From: Isoetes taiwanensis
Taxonomy: Eukaryota; Streptophyta; Lycopodiopsida; Isoetales; Isoetaceae
Direction: 5' to 3'
NCBI GenBank assembly: GCA_021234155.1
Contig: JAJEKV010000055.1
Coordinates: 3,157,090 to 3,221,089 of the forward strand
DNA: 64,000 nt
The position numbers and the translations under genes were made by a program. Shown piece after piece: positions 11,736 to 23,008 of this stretch. The stretch's first letter is position 1. Every line of letters starts with the position of its first letter. The notes beneath the pieces were generated by a model. It did not search any database, had not been told where the DNA came from, and worked only from the letters and a program-made list of their open reading frames with translations.

Positions 11736-13190
11736 AGAGCACGCGATTTGATATTCGCTTTTTTTTTATAGTAAAAAAAGCACAGTTTGATAGTACAGAT
11801 TAATTCTGGCAACTGCCATCACAAAATAAAATGTCCAAATAGCTTACCAGAGTCATCCACCAATACCAATAAAAAGAATAATAGCATTTGGGATTTCATA
11901 GAACAGGGAACGCCACGAGAAGCCTGACTAATTCAATGATGTTATCTGAGTTTTTGTCAAGAGAGGAACAGGAAAATTTTGCAGCAAGTGTCTATTCAGT
12001 TCATGAAAAGCTCATGGTGATAATGAGGATAATAACATTAGATTGCCTTACAAAAGGAACCACCATAAGAGCAGGACAATACTAATCCAGATTGGAACTT
12101 TTCCATATCATCTACGTCTCTATACCCAATATCATCTGTTATCCCTGTTAATGGTTGCATTTTTCATCAACCATTAAAATGGACAATGCCCCCAATGTCG
12201 ATTTTAAATTTGCAAAGAAAAGTACTATCCCAATTTGTTGCTTGCATCTAAATTATATACTTGAGCTGGGAAAGTCTATGGCTTAAAAGAAAGGACTCCA
12301 ACCATTGTAGAAGTGGCAAAGCAGTCATTTTGAGCATAGCATGCTTTGCCTTAACTATTTTTTCTTGCATAGAACTCTAAATATACCTTACATTGGATCG
12401 AACTGATACAATAGAAGAAGCAGACCATACCTGTGCTAATCTCCCTCAGAGCTCCATTGCCAGCCCGCGCATACAAAACCTCTGGCACAAAAATCTGCTG
12501 AAATATCCTTCGATCTACGCATTAACCTGAAGCTAAAACCTTGATCTGGAGGATTTCCATGCCGAAACGATCCGCCAGAACCAAAACCCAGGAACCAAAC
12601 CCACTAGGCTGGCCACAGACGGCTGCAGAAAGCCTGAGCGGCAGCGGCTATGGCGCCAGGAATTCCTCCTTGTCCCTGTCGGTACAGGGAATTTCTTTTT
12701 CCCTTGGTATTGTTAATTTTTCCTCGACGATCTTTCATATGCAAACAAATCTTCAAAATATGCAAACCCATGGCAATTACATGTGTTAGATTAGATATAT
12801 TTATTTTTGAAATCAAATACTCTTGTCACTAACAATCTCCAATCAATCCATGCGTATAGATCCTTGGCATCTTGTTCTCTTTTCTGGCGATTAGTATAAG
12901 GGTTTGGGGAAGTAATTATGTGATTACAACCATTGAAACAAATACAATTATTGATGATTGGATGGTCCATAGCTATTGTAAACTTTCTTAAAAAAACTAT
13001 TAGGGACTAAAAAACAACATAACCACTTTGAGTATAGGAACAAGAGTGAGCTCAAACTAGAACAATATAGAGAATACTCTATAAGCAAAAAGTTGATATA
13101 AAGGAATAAACAAAATTTTATTAACCGCTGTGATAATCACAATATCTAGTCCATCAATGATAATTACTCTAATATGGTCTCCGTGGACGA
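11736..13190. other. Remainder of tandem unit and mannanase 3' flank, copy A
   Basis: 11851-12800 continues the second 755-bp unit and its flank (compare copy B 55620-56400). Near 13172-13195 is 'ggtctccgtggacgataaagac', a string similar to the tails at 37592-37640 and 47578-47630, suggesting a shared retroelement 3' end. No gene recognised. Confidence 0.4.
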
Positions 13191-13203
13191 TAAAGACAAG
13201 CCA

Positions 13204-14508
13204 ATTTATTTATGGTCCATCTTGAACAAAGTAACCACTACGCTCGAGTTCACCAATTCGAACAACAATGCCATCTGACTCCCAACTTCGAGGCGGTATG
13301 GTGTCGCCATATAGCACCCAAATCAAGCCTCCAAAGGGCGAGTAGGATGCTCAAATATATAACCGAACACATTATTGAAGAAGATAAGCTTTTGTGGGAG
13401 GTTGGAATGTCCAAGTCCAAATTCCCCAAATAATACAGGCTTGCGCAATATAACATGGGCATCATGTTGATGCTCCCTAACCCAATCATGTGCATATTGA
13501 AGTTGGCCTTGCAAAGTGCGAATCCAATTAAACCATTTTGGATAAAAATGGGCTGAAGCGTAATCAATGTGGGGGCTTCTGTTGTGTCTAATGAAATCAA
13601 TTCCAGGATGTGGATCCTCTCCATTCACTCTAAGCCGTGAATTAGCAATGTAGAAACCTTCTGCCCCATTAGAAAGCAAATGTTTGGCATCTATAGATTT
13701 TATAAAAGATGACATCTCATTGGTCCATGCCTCCAATGTATTCCCGTATGTCATTATGACAAATGGGTTCATTCAAGAGTTCCCAAGAGAAAATAGCAGG
13801 CTCTTCGCTATACTTTATGCCAGTGAAACGATTGGTTCTATTTAAGATCATCTGTATATCATTCTTGAAGAAGGTCTTTGCCTTCTCATTCGTAAAGAAC
13901 AAGTCTTCAAGTTTAGAGTCGACAGGTGTAGATGAGTTCATGGCCCATTGAACATACACAAGCTTGCCACCATAAGCTGGCCAATTGTTACCAAAAGGGA
14001 TGAGAACCTTAAGACCAAGTCTTTTGGCCTCTGAGATGACAAAATCAAGGCCTTCCATATTGGTATAGTTGTATTGACCAGGGCTTGTCTGCCAAGCATC
14101 CGATGCATTTTGTGCAGGAATATTATTCCAGCTATTGGTACGAAATGCGTTAAACCCTCGAGCACGTGCACGCTCCAAAAAAGATGTTATCTCAGGCCAA
14201 TTGCTTTGATTCAAGGCCATGTAGGGTAACCAAAAGGCATTGAATCCATGAACATAGTAAGGACGACCATTAAGAGTAAATTGAATGCCATTGACACGAA
14301 CCCAATCATCATTCTGATGTGGAGGAGGATTAGGGGCAGGGAAGTGAGGGGCAGGGGGATGAGAATGGTTGTGGTGTGAAAAAGAACTAAAAGAAGGGAA
14401 ACGAAGGGCAGCAGGGTGAGAACGGATATGAGGAGCAGCTTTGCATAAAGATAAAGTAGCAACTAGATATATTGATAAGACAATGGTGCTCATGTTAAAA
14501 GAACCCAT
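13204..14508 (-). pseudogene. Endo-1,4-beta-mannanase (GH5), intronless, copy A
   Basis: Secreted enzyme that cuts mannan and glucomannan in the cell wall. Start chosen at MGSFNMSTIVLSIYL (14508), giving a signal peptide, then a His/Pro-rich linker, then the GH5 domain from VNGIQFTLNGRPYYVHGFN. The acid/base Glu is in SWELLNEP (about 13785) and the nucleophile Glu in KPVLFGEFG (about 13430). One frame runs 14508-13717, then breaks where copy B reads NDTSGNTLEAW; the second frame runs to near the C-terminus and breaks again at 'gttcgaatt'. Both breaks are at CAG or CTG sites compared with copy B. The lack of introns contrasts with the five-exon relative at 37180 and hints at an ancient retrocopy. 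In the real genome it may be intact. Confidence 0.85.
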
Positions 14509-14539
14509 TAATGAACAGATGAGACGTCTTCCAATCAAT

Positions 14540-15359
14540 AACAGATGACTGTAGTAGTTCTTTTCTGAGCATTTTTATAGCCTGCAAACCCTAGGCCTTA
14601 AAAGAAAAGATAGGCTTAGTTTGGCCCAACCTAAAATATACGAAGCCCATTTTGGATTCGCCATGTTAGACATCTAGCAATAGACTTTTTTCGGCTAACT
14701 TAAAATATGTGAAGTCGATTTTGGACGGGGGGTACTATGTTCCATTAGTTTTTTTTTCAACAAAGCCTCTTTTGGATGCGACACCTAGCAATAGACTTTT
14801 TGGGCTCAAACTTAAAATATGCAGTGGATTTTGGATAGCCAGATTAGTTAGCAGGGTTTCCTTCGTTTCCGTTTCTCCTTCGGCCTGTCGGCTTCCCACT
14901 CCTTCTTCGTGATACTAGCCGGGTTTACTAGCCGGGGGTTACCACTTGTAGAATGGGGTTTACTAGCTGGGGTTTACCATGGTTTTTTCTATTTTCTTAA
15001 TGGCGAAAATGCACGACTATAGCGGTAGCAATAGCTCCATCATTTTGTTCTTGCATCAAAATAAGAAGTCCCGATAGTTCAACATGATTAACTTCAGCTT
15101 TCGATCACGCGACAAAGGATTGCTACCAAATTCTTGACCATTGAAAAACGTAGGTTGAGTGGTATGGTTGTGAGTCCGGATATTCCCGATCGCTTTTGAA
15201 TTCGGTAATTCTCAACAGCTTTCCTATCGTTAAAACCATGGTAGATACTGCCGTTGGCAAGAACTCAAACGTTAATTCCGCTATGGCTAGTGTTGCCATT
15301 TATTTATTTGCAAACAATCACCAGGTTGCATTATTATGCATGAAAATTGCTTTGAGTGC
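14540..15359. other. Mannanase 5' flank, no gene recognised
   Basis: Shared with copy B (58086-58925) and almost identical. It contains repeated 'agcaatagactttt' blocks (14678, 14791) and repeated 'ctagccggggtttac'/'ctagctggggtttacc' units near 14925-14985. The latter differ between copies (ccggg in A, ctggg in B), again at CTG. Confidence 0.5.
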
Positions 15360-15364
15360 TATCC

Positions 15365-15559
15365 TGCAATAGACATGGGACGTGGACGTCCATAGAGGGG
15401 TTGCATGCATCTGCATGCATCCCTAGAGGGGTTGCATGCATCCATAGAGGGGTTGCTAGCTATAAAGAGGCTCGGGGGAGAGCTCATAGGGCATTCAGTT
15501 TCTGTGCTGAGCTCGTGGTTGGGTGGTGAGTATAGCTAGCACGTCATTTGTTCGTTTCA
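15365..15559 (+). repeat. 5' LTR of the Ty3 element
   Basis: 195 bp, TG...CA, essentially identical to 17430-17624. It contains three copies of 'agaggggttgcatgcat'-like repeats and a TATAAA-like box (ctataaagag, about 15460) followed by a GC-rich stretch, a plausible promoter. The near identity of the LTRs indicates recent insertion. Confidence 0.92.
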
Positions 15560-16753
15560 GTGGTATCAGAGCCAAGTTGGATCTTCAAGCTGCAAACCTT
15601 TCTTTTGGGGCCCTCTGCAAACTAGCAGAAAAAGTTGAAGAGGAGGGTCTTTCATTAACTCAGGCCATCAATGCACAAAGGGGGTTTAAATCTATGTCGT
15701 ATGATTCCCAGGCAGGTCATTCTCACAAGTTTGTTAAACCCGTGCATCGTGAAGAGCGTACCAATGGAGATCATGTTCCTCCTATTTCTGCTTTAGGGTC
15801 AGGTGCAAAGCGTTCTCGGGAGGAGGATAAGTCTTCGCTAGAGAGGGAGCCTAAAGAATCCTATATGGCTTTCTAAGAATCGCCCGGCCGTGAGCATAAG
15901 TGTTTTATTTGCTCTAGTCCTGACCATAAATTTTTTGAATGTTCCAGGTACACCCCAAAGGAAAAAGGGGATTCAAAATTAGGTTTATCTAAAGTTCCAC
16001 CGGAATCGAAGAAAGAAAGCGGGACAAAGACGGTGGCTTTTGTGGGTCATTCCTATACACTAGACCATCCTGAACATAGTCAGCTTTTGCGTTTTTGGGC
16101 AACTGTCCGGGATCAGAAAGTGCATGCTCTTTTTGACCCTGGTAGTGAGTTTGATGTGATTTCTGACAGGTTAATGAAGGCGTTGGACTTGTCCACTCTT
16201 CCATTGACAAATGCGATGGATTTGTCGTCCGCTTTTCGTGGTCAACTTTCACCTTGCGCCTTGGTTGTTAAAGATTTGGAATACTCCATTCAAGGTTTTA
16301 ACGCCAACTTGGTGGCTGACCTTGGTAGTGTGGATCTTTTGATTGGGATGCCCTGGCATCAAGAGTATAATCCTTTGGTTGACTGGGTTTCTGGTACTCT
16401 TGGTTGACTGGGTTTCTGGTACTCTTTTGTTAGCCACATCATTACCTCCTCAGCGGCTAGAAGACCACAAAATTGATCTTTTGCCGGGAAAGGAACCCCC
16501 AAATCACGCTCCTTATCGGAGAATGCATGGGCAACAAGCTGAGATTAAGCGCCAACTTGCTGAGTTACTTCAAAGTCGCTTTGATTCTAAGATAGTTCTT
16601 CACCTTTTGGTGCACCAATTTTATTGGTCAGGAAAAAGGACAATTCTTGGCGTATGTGTATTGCAAGTCTTTGGAAGAATACTATTTGCATTTGCAGTTA
16701 TTATAGACAATTTGTTAAGAATTTTGCTAGCATTGCTTCAGGACTCTATTTAG
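15523..16753 (+). pseudogene. Ty3 Gag-protease-RT remnant
   Basis: Open pieces 15523-15876 (Gag C-terminus), 16033-16407 (protease) and 16343-16753 (RT start running into an unrelated frame). There is a stop between Gag and the zinc knuckle, and a direct repeat of 'gactgggtttctggtactctt' at 16381-16425 shifts the frame. RT jumps from its N-terminal motif to an RNase H-like scrap, so the catalytic palm is deleted. Confidence 0.8.
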
Positions 16754-17079
16754 TAATAAAAAAGGGTGTGCCTTTCTTATAGAGTGATAATCACCAAATT
16801 GCTTTTCAGGCTTTGAAGGATGCTAGGGTTAACCCTCCTATACTGCGGTTATTATGGATTTCATTGTAGGTTTTCCACTGAGCTCTCGGAAGAATAATAT
16901 GATTTGGACAGTTGTGGATTATTTGACTAAGCAAGCCCACTTTATTCCTTGTTCAAATAAATTAAAAACTTATGATGCATACAAATGACTTTTAAGGAAT
17001 GTGATTGGGTGGATGAGGATTCACAAAGGCCACTTTAAGAAGGACGCGCGCAAGCAAGACCTTAAGTTGGCACCTCGAT

Positions 17080-17385
17080 TCCATGGACCCTTTGCCCCAA
17101 GTAGGGCGAATAAGCGAACCAGAATTGATTGAAGATTCCGAAGTTTTTGAGCCGGAAACAATTCTGAATGATAAATCCACTAGTGGTTCTAAGCAATATT
17201 TGGTTAAGTTTGTCAATAAGCCTTTGGAGGACGCTTCATGGGTTCGTGGCAATTTATTAGAGGCCTATTCCGATATTCTGCATGAATATAACGGCCGGAA
17301 GGCACAAGACATTGGGAAGGCTTCTAGTAGCCGGCCTAAACGAGGGCCAAGAAAAGATTATGCTAAGATGGCAAAAGGACTCTAG
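17080..17385 (+). CDS. Chromodomain of Ty3 integrase C-terminus
   Basis: A 100-codon open frame with the chromodomain pattern: EPETILNDK, then QYLVKFVNKPLEDASWV, then LLEAYSDILHEY, followed by a basic tail (SSRPKRGPRKDYAKM). In chromoviruses this module directs integration toward modified chromatin. The usual aromatic cage is partly conserved (Y, W). It ends just before the purine tract and 3' LTR. It is the terminal part of a deleted polyprotein, not a separate gene. Confidence 0.75.
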   Translation, partial: SMDPLPQVGRISEPELIEDSEVFEPETILNDKSTSGSKQYLVKFVNKPLEDASWVRGNLLEAYSDILHEYNGRKAQDIGKASSSRPKRGPRKDYAKMAKGL

Positions 17386-17429
17386 TTCCCTTGCAGCAGA
17401 GGACTGCTGCGATGTCAAGGGGGAGGGAA

Positions 17430-17624
17430 TGCAATAGACATGGGACGTGGACGTCCATAGAGGGGTTGCATGCATCTGCATGCATCCCTAGAGGGGTTGC
17501 ATGCATCCATAGAGGGGTTGCTAGCTATAAAGAGGCTCGGGGGAGAGCTCATAGGGCATTCAGTTTCTGTGCTGAGCTCGTGGTTGGGTGGTGAGTATAG
17601 CTAGCACGTCATTTGTTCGTTTCA
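17430..17624 (+). repeat. 3' LTR of the Ty3 element
   Basis: Same 195-bp sequence as the 5' LTR, followed by the TATCC target duplication and then by sequence that continues copy B at 58941. Confidence 0.92.
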
Positions 17625-17979
17625 TATCCTATCATGATCATGATGCAAACTAAAACTCTGAAGCTGCCCACAGTGAGTATCAAGCAAAGGAAGGAAGAAA
17701 AGGGGTTGGAGATTTCTTCCGCTTAGTGGTAAGGCAGCAATATTAATATGCTTTTTCAAGGAGTCGGGAATGGAAATAGATTTCGTATATTCTCATCAGA
17801 TGGATCGGAGCGGAATGGAAAGGCCATGAATAAGAGAATTTAAGCCATTTACTCGGTGAGCATAGCATTTACTTTGTCTCAATTGGTGGCATAATTATTG
17901 ATCAATGCAGACATATATTACGTCAACCGGGCAAGTTATGTAGAAAAAGAATCTCACTCAATCTGCAAGAATATGCAAT

Positions 17980-18830
17980 ATGGCGGTGTAAGTAATCATC
18001 AACTACCATCGAAATTCACCATTTTTTATAGAAAGGTTTGATGAATACTGAGTTTCACATGTTTCTACCAATGAAAGAACAATTGTTTTGAGAACTGGAG
18101 GAAAAAAATAGTTCGATTTGCACATCTATTAGAAAAGCATGGTCTCGCCAAGGGAAATATGTCCATGCTCAAGTCATAAAAAGTGATCTTACGCAAAGAT
18201 ATGTTACTTGGGAGCCTTTTGGTCAGAATGCATGCAAAGCTTGACATTCGAAAATTGCTTTCCATCCGTTTAATGCATCCGATTACGAAGATGGAATCTC
18301 ATGGACAGTCTTAATTGCATCGCGTGCTCAATATTTGGGCCGGACAAAGAAGCCCTTCAACCGCTTAGACAAATAAAGCAAGGAGAAATAGTACCCAAGT
18401 AGATTTACTTTCAAGATCGTTCTCACCGCATGCTCAAACCATCGGATCTCTAGAAGAAGGCAAAGAAATCCATGCTAACGTTGTACATTATGGACCTGAA
18501 TCTGATCTTGTTGGGGAAGGCGGGGGAGGGACACTAACAAGTGTTTTCCATCTTTTCTACCACATGCGCTTCAAGGTTTTGTTCCAAGATATATGACTAT
18601 GATCATTGTTCTTAATGCCCGCTATTTCGTTGTTCTAGCAAAATGGTAAGAAAATTTATAGCCACGTTGTCTCAGTAAAAACTACCGAATCTAACATTTT
18701 AATGGGCAATGCGTTTATCAACATGTATGGAAGATGTCGTTGTTAAAAGACGATGGTCGCGAGACTTGCCACATTCCGTATATTGGAATAAAAAATGCAT
18801 AGTTCTTGCATAATTCTAGGTCGATCTATC
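17980..18830 (+). pseudogene. PPR protein, copy A
   Basis: Counterpart of copy B 59293-60120. Phrases such as WSLPEGKYVHAQVIKSDLT, ISWTVLIASCS and LMGNAFINMYGRC can be pieced together in different frames. Relative to copy B there are more than 20 small changes in about 800 bp, nearly all at CAG/CTG (for example 'catctg' to 'catccg', 'cagcat' to 'caaagat'). The real gene may be as in copy B. Confidence 0.7.
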
Positions 18831-19054
18831 ATGCCGCGAACGGCTTAGCCCCTAAGGATCAAGCAAAAGATCTTCACGGATGGCTTGCTTGAAGACCGCC
18901 TGATCACACAAAACCTCCATGGCTCGCTTGGAGGCCCGCAATGCAATGGATTTTGTAGGCCCTGAGCTAGATCTTTTCGTGTTTTCTATCCTTTTCCATG
19001 CCAACATGTATCATTACATGCATCTTACCTACTCATTTTTGCATTTGCTTTCCG

Positions 19055-19740
19055 TGATTGAAGAATTGAAGAAGATTCGGAAGATTTAAGGAGAGCATCT
19101 ATAAAAATTCCGACCTAAAGGATCCCGTATGCGTAAGTGCTAAGAGTTTGTGGATCTTCCGCTAAGCCTTCTTGGCTTGCCGTTATAGTTGTGTTATGAA
19201 CCTTCTAAACCTTTACCGGAATATGAAGCATAGCCAAGTCAGTATCGAGTGCATGCACCCTTGATGAATCAATCGATATACATCAAAGAGGATGAGTCAA
19301 TAATGAAGCCTTCTAAGCCTCTCGCCTTTTTCATTTGCTAATCCACAAAGGTGGCATCAAATTTCCTACTATAAATGCGATTGCTGCAACAAATTTATCA
19401 AGGGACATTTCCATAAGCATCATTCTTATGAGGCACAATCGAGAATCATCGAGACAGAGAGATTAGTTTTGAGCTTACTCTTGTTAAAGGAACTCCAGAG
19501 AGCCCACCGGTAAGAACCGGTGGTTTGCGTAAAAGAGTAGCAGGTTTTATTATATCCGATGATTTAAACATTCCTCCTTTCTCTACCATCAAGAGCATAG
19601 ATCCGCTTAATTCTTTGAACCGCATCGTATGTCGGATCTCATGAGTCCGAGCTTCTTGTTGGGGAAAATGAGGTAACATTATACTGCACAACTCCTTTGC
19701 CTTTAGTTATTTATTTTTTTTACGTAAAGCCATTGGTTTT
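19055..19740 (+). pseudogene. DUF674 protein, copy A
   Basis: Counterpart of copy B 60383-61057. FIISDDLNIPPFSTIKSID-type sequence is readable near 19545-19600 after allowing for frame changes. Heavily affected by CAG/CTG differences. Confidence 0.6.
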
Positions 19741-20116
19741 GGTTTGATACGTGATGGCTATTGGGCGAAAAGCTTCTCTCACTTCCTCAACCTGCCTTTA
19801 ATGATATCTTCAAGTCTAAAATCAAGCCAGTTCATTGAACAACATAGCCGGCTAACGAGGAATCCGAATTTTGAAGCTCTTAGTTTTATCACAACGATTT
19901 GTAAAATTTCTTGCTTTTAATCATGTGCTTTCCATGCTAAGATGTATTATCTTTTTATTTTGATGAACTTCCCTACATAAGCCATACCGTTATCCATTCC
20001 CCAAGAACCATATTAGTAATAAATGCCAGCCAATGAGAGGAAATTCATGAATGAGATATTATGCCCATCATGAGATATTCTCATGATATCCTCATGACAT
20101 TACCAATATGTAATAT

Positions 20117-22061
20117 CATCTTATATGCACCTATTATATGTTCGTAGTGCTTTTATTTGAAACACACAGTGGTTGTGTATATTTTACAAACTCCCATCCA
20201 ACTAGCATTGGGTTCTTTGTCATGCCTTATGGTTACTATCATGCCGTAAGAGCCTTTTTTTCTGTTTGTTATAAGAGCGATAGCCTTATGTGGTAGTCTC
20301 ATGTCGCCGACCATATTAGCTATGTTTGAACTATTGCATGTTGCACACACATTTATGCTTGTTGTAGGTCACTATTACCAGCTTCCTCCTTTAGTTCCAA
20401 AGATAGATAACAATTTTTTTCTTTTTTGTAATTGCTTGTAAATCAGAGGGATTTACTTAGTCCAAGTTTGTACTTTTCTATCGAGTGCGAGCCAAGTGAA
20501 AAGGGAATGGATGTTAGCCAGGTTTCTCATGCTTGATTTAGGTAATTGTCTCTTCTTTGCAACACCGGATACAAATGGATACAACCGCATAGGCTTTAAA
20601 CCCGTATACCTGTAAACTAATGGAGCTTATTGAGTTGTCTTATCACCATGGATTGGCAAGATGGGATGTTGAACTTGTCAATGTCATGGTCCTAGATCTA
20701 AGACATGGTGTTCTCGCTTCTAGATACGTAAAATGTTGCGGCTGAAATGTAAATCATATCTTTGCCATGTCTAATGTATTTTTTTTTTCATGCGGTTCTA
20801 CATTTTATAGATACAGGATAAGCAGACTATAAAATGCCAGTAACCAATTTCCTTGAGACTAGTATTACGCCATAGGTTGATTTCTTAATATTGTGGAGAT
20901 AATCAAGCGATAAAACAAATAAATCAAGTGAAAAATGCAAATAAATGATCTTATGGTGGAGTCTAAGTTCGTTTTCATTATGGGTGGTTCACGCCATAAA
21001 AGCTTACATACTTGAGGTAGGAATTCTTTTTAATTAATTAATTAAAAGTAAGCCAAACTTGTTATGTGGCTGCACTTGTGGTTGCAATCTGTGGTGGCTG
21101 CACTTGTTGATATTTCCAAGCGGGCATAGGTATACGAACTTTATGCAACAAAATGAATTCGCAATAACAAGCAAATGATTTTGAACATCTGCAACAATAT
21201 TCCATGTATTGAGAGAATTCCAACATGATATTGGAAATTACAAGTTCAACTTGAGTATTTATCGACAAATTTCTGAAGGGGGTTTCCATAGGCATAGGCA
21301 CATTGTTATGTAGTAAATGTAATGGAATCTTGTGGATATGGCGTGCACACACATTCTACTTTATGTTTATTTCTTCATGTTTCATTTTGTTACCTTCTTA
21401 ACTTTGAAAATGCCATTCAAGCCCATTCATTAATGGGATGAACATGCTACAACATTGTGGCTCACATATAGGGGGTTTAGATATAAGGCTTGCTAATGGA
21501 TACTGCCACTATGTGCATTCCCCCATAGCATGAGGTACCTCTTGCTTCCCATACCGTAGTATGGTTACATCTTGCAAATGAAATATTTAGGATTGCACTA
21601 TTTTATATTTTTGGATTATTTTTAATCTTTCACTTAAAAAATTCAACATCTTTCTTATTTCTCCCTTTTTGTCTCTTCATAAACAAATTAATTTTGTTCA
21701 TACCATCTCAACAAAGTATCATGTGAACCTAGTGCACAATTAGCAAGTTGCATATAGAGCAACTTTCAAAAATCAAAAGTTTTTTTTCAATCTTGGTGGT
21801 AGTGGTGGGCAACTAGGGATGAAGTCGTTAAACAACCTATTTTGTTACAACTTAAATCACAATTATAAGTACTTTGAACTCTTTCCTATTACACTTTATC
21901 TTTACAAATGCATCCAAAGGAAAATCTACCTTAATGGCACACATATATATTTAAAGGAAAAAAAGAAAAAATTGAGACATGACTTTGCCAAGGCATTTGT
22001 ACCATAGTGTGCTGCTCACCTATTACCTGATCTTAATCAATCTTTCTTTCGGCCTTTCATT
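20117..22061. other. Unidentified stretch after copy A
   Basis: No homology to the rest of the window that I can see. It holds two modest minus-strand open frames (see 21062-21352). Plain AT-rich DNA otherwise, with an 'attaattaattaa' run at 21033. Confidence 0.35.
21062..21352 (-). CDS. Hypothetical Cys-rich 96-residue frame
   Basis: A 96-codon frame with a CCRCSKSFACYC cluster in the middle and the opening MCARHIHKIPLHLLHNNVPM. Composition looks more protein-like than most short frames here (mixed hydrophobic and charged residues, no low complexity), but I recognise no family, and neither splice sites nor a neighbour support it. It could be one exon of a larger gene or chance. Confidence 0.25.
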   Translation of the reverse strand: MCARHIHKIPLHLLHNNVPMPMETPFRNLSINTQVELVISNIMLEFSQYMEYCCRCSKSFACYCEFILLHKVRIPMPAWKYQQVQPPQIATTSAAT

Positions 22062-22186
22062 ACTCCCTAACTTCCTTCAGTTGAAGGAAGTTAGGAAGTT
22101 AGGGAGTTAGTTGAGGGTCTATTTGGCAGGCTTGGGGTGAAGGTTGAAGGCTTCACCTTCACCCCAAGCCTGCCAAATAGACCCTC
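22062..22186. repeat. Two adjacent foldbacks, the larger with 32-bp perfect arms
   Basis: 22062-22107 forms a hairpin on ACTCCCTAACTTCCTTCA. 22113-22144 (GAGGGTCTATTTGGCAGG...) is exactly complementary to 22155-22186 with a 10-nt loop. The GGGTCTATTTGGCAGGCTT type of terminus resembles the ends of plant hAT- or Mutator-like MITEs, so the larger foldback may be two TIRs left after loss of the internal sequence. No clear target duplication. Confidence 0.75.
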
Positions 22187-22962
22187 ATGCCATGTACAAG
22201 ATCATCTTTGATGCATTCTTTGTGGAAGGCATAAGGATCATGTCAATATGCTCCAATTGCCTAGTCTAACAAAAGAACTAACAAAACTGCTCACAACAAT
22301 GTTAGCCAAGTATAAAGCCCCCAGGTCCATCTTGTCCACAATCATTTTTGCATTGCATTGACTAATATTACTCAAAGTAACAGAAGGGATTCAAGAATAA
22401 CAGATGTTGGCTAATATGTTCATGACATATGCGTGAGATTTCCTTCTCACAATGTGATTTTTGCTACTTTGATTTGAAGATGCTAAGAACTGGTCACCAT
22501 CATTGCCCTGCCTTCATACAAGGATGCATGTGTGGCACAAAACAAAAATGTCATGCTTCTAAGACCTAGGATCATCAATATGAAAACATGCAGAATTATC
22601 AATTGAAGAATAGAATGATGGCAATATAATACACCTTGCAATGCTTGAAGACTATAATCTGTTGCAGGCTTGCCTTTTCTAGGGGACAAGGATTGCTGGA
22701 ATTCTAGCTTGTCACGTGCTATTACTATGTCGTCTAGACTAATATGTGCTACGTTAGCTAATGCGGTCTAGTTTGTGAAGTGTTCGTTTTTATATTTGGA
22801 TAGATGCATCTTTTTATGGACCCTTTAACATATTAGTAACCTAACCATGCCCCAATGACCTTACTTTTGATTATGTCATTAAAAGTGCCTTTGCCTCTAA
22901 TTCTTTATTGTTATATTGCAACTAATGAACTAGACCATCCCACACATAGGAGTGAGGAAAGA

Positions 22963-23008
22963 GAAATGTTCGCGGCGGCCTTGGCTGCCGCGATAAATTT
23001 CTTGTAAC
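22963..23008. repeat. GC-core palindrome (family 1, copy 4), inverted
   Basis: AGAAATGTTCGCGGCGGCCTTGG... is the reverse complement of 715-757 with one or two changes. Flanks are unrelated. Confidence 0.6.

Larger units (their letters stand above)
8746..11850. other. 3.1-kb block inserted in copy A, carrying the desaturase remnant
   Basis: Absent from copy B, where the tandem unit runs on without a break. The block is bounded by a duplication of about 185 bp of the host unit rather than a short target repeat, suggesting template switching or unequal recombination. From 8746 to about 9645 I see no coding sequence; this part is AT-rich and lies downstream of the minus-strand desaturase. Confidence 0.6.
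15365..17624 (+). mobile_element. Internally deleted Ty3 (chromovirus-type) LTR retrotransposon
   Basis: Flanked by TATCC (15360-15364 and 17625-17629). Copy B has the empty site with a single TATCC. The LTRs are 195 bp, start TG and end CA. The primer-binding site TGGTATCAGAGCC (from 15561) matches the initiator-Met tRNA 3' end. Internal order: Gag zinc knuckle C-x2-C-x4-H-x4-C (15901-15945); protease around ALFDPGSEFDVIS (16130-16165, usual DSG read as DPG); the start of reverse transcriptase (IDLLPGKEPPNHAPYR, 16470); an RNase H scrap; an integrase scrap (WTVVDYLTKQAHFIP, 16907); and a chromodomain. A purine-rich AAGGGGGAGGG tract (17418) precedes the 3' LTR. At 2.26 kb it lacks most of pol and cannot move alone. 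Confidence 0.92.
3466..20116 (+). repeat. Segmental duplication, copy A
   Basis: Homology to 51164-61419 starts at 'aatttatggtgtatagcgcag' and ends at 'accaatatgtaatat'. Order and orientation of all parts are the same in both copies: GT14 exon, SAM piece, foldback unit, 755-bp tandem repeat, mannanase, PPR, DUF674. Copy A is longer because of insertions at 3691-4315, 8746-11850 and 15365-17624. Well-matched stretches are nearly identical; mismatches cluster at CAG/CTG. It may be a true tandem-like duplication or two haplotypes joined by the assembler. Confidence 0.9.

Noticed and set aside
3466-20116. RIP-like or cytosine-deamination mutation of copy A
   Set aside because: Changes are not mainly C-to-T; they include indels and CTG-to-CCG/TCG, and copy B shows the same in other tracts.
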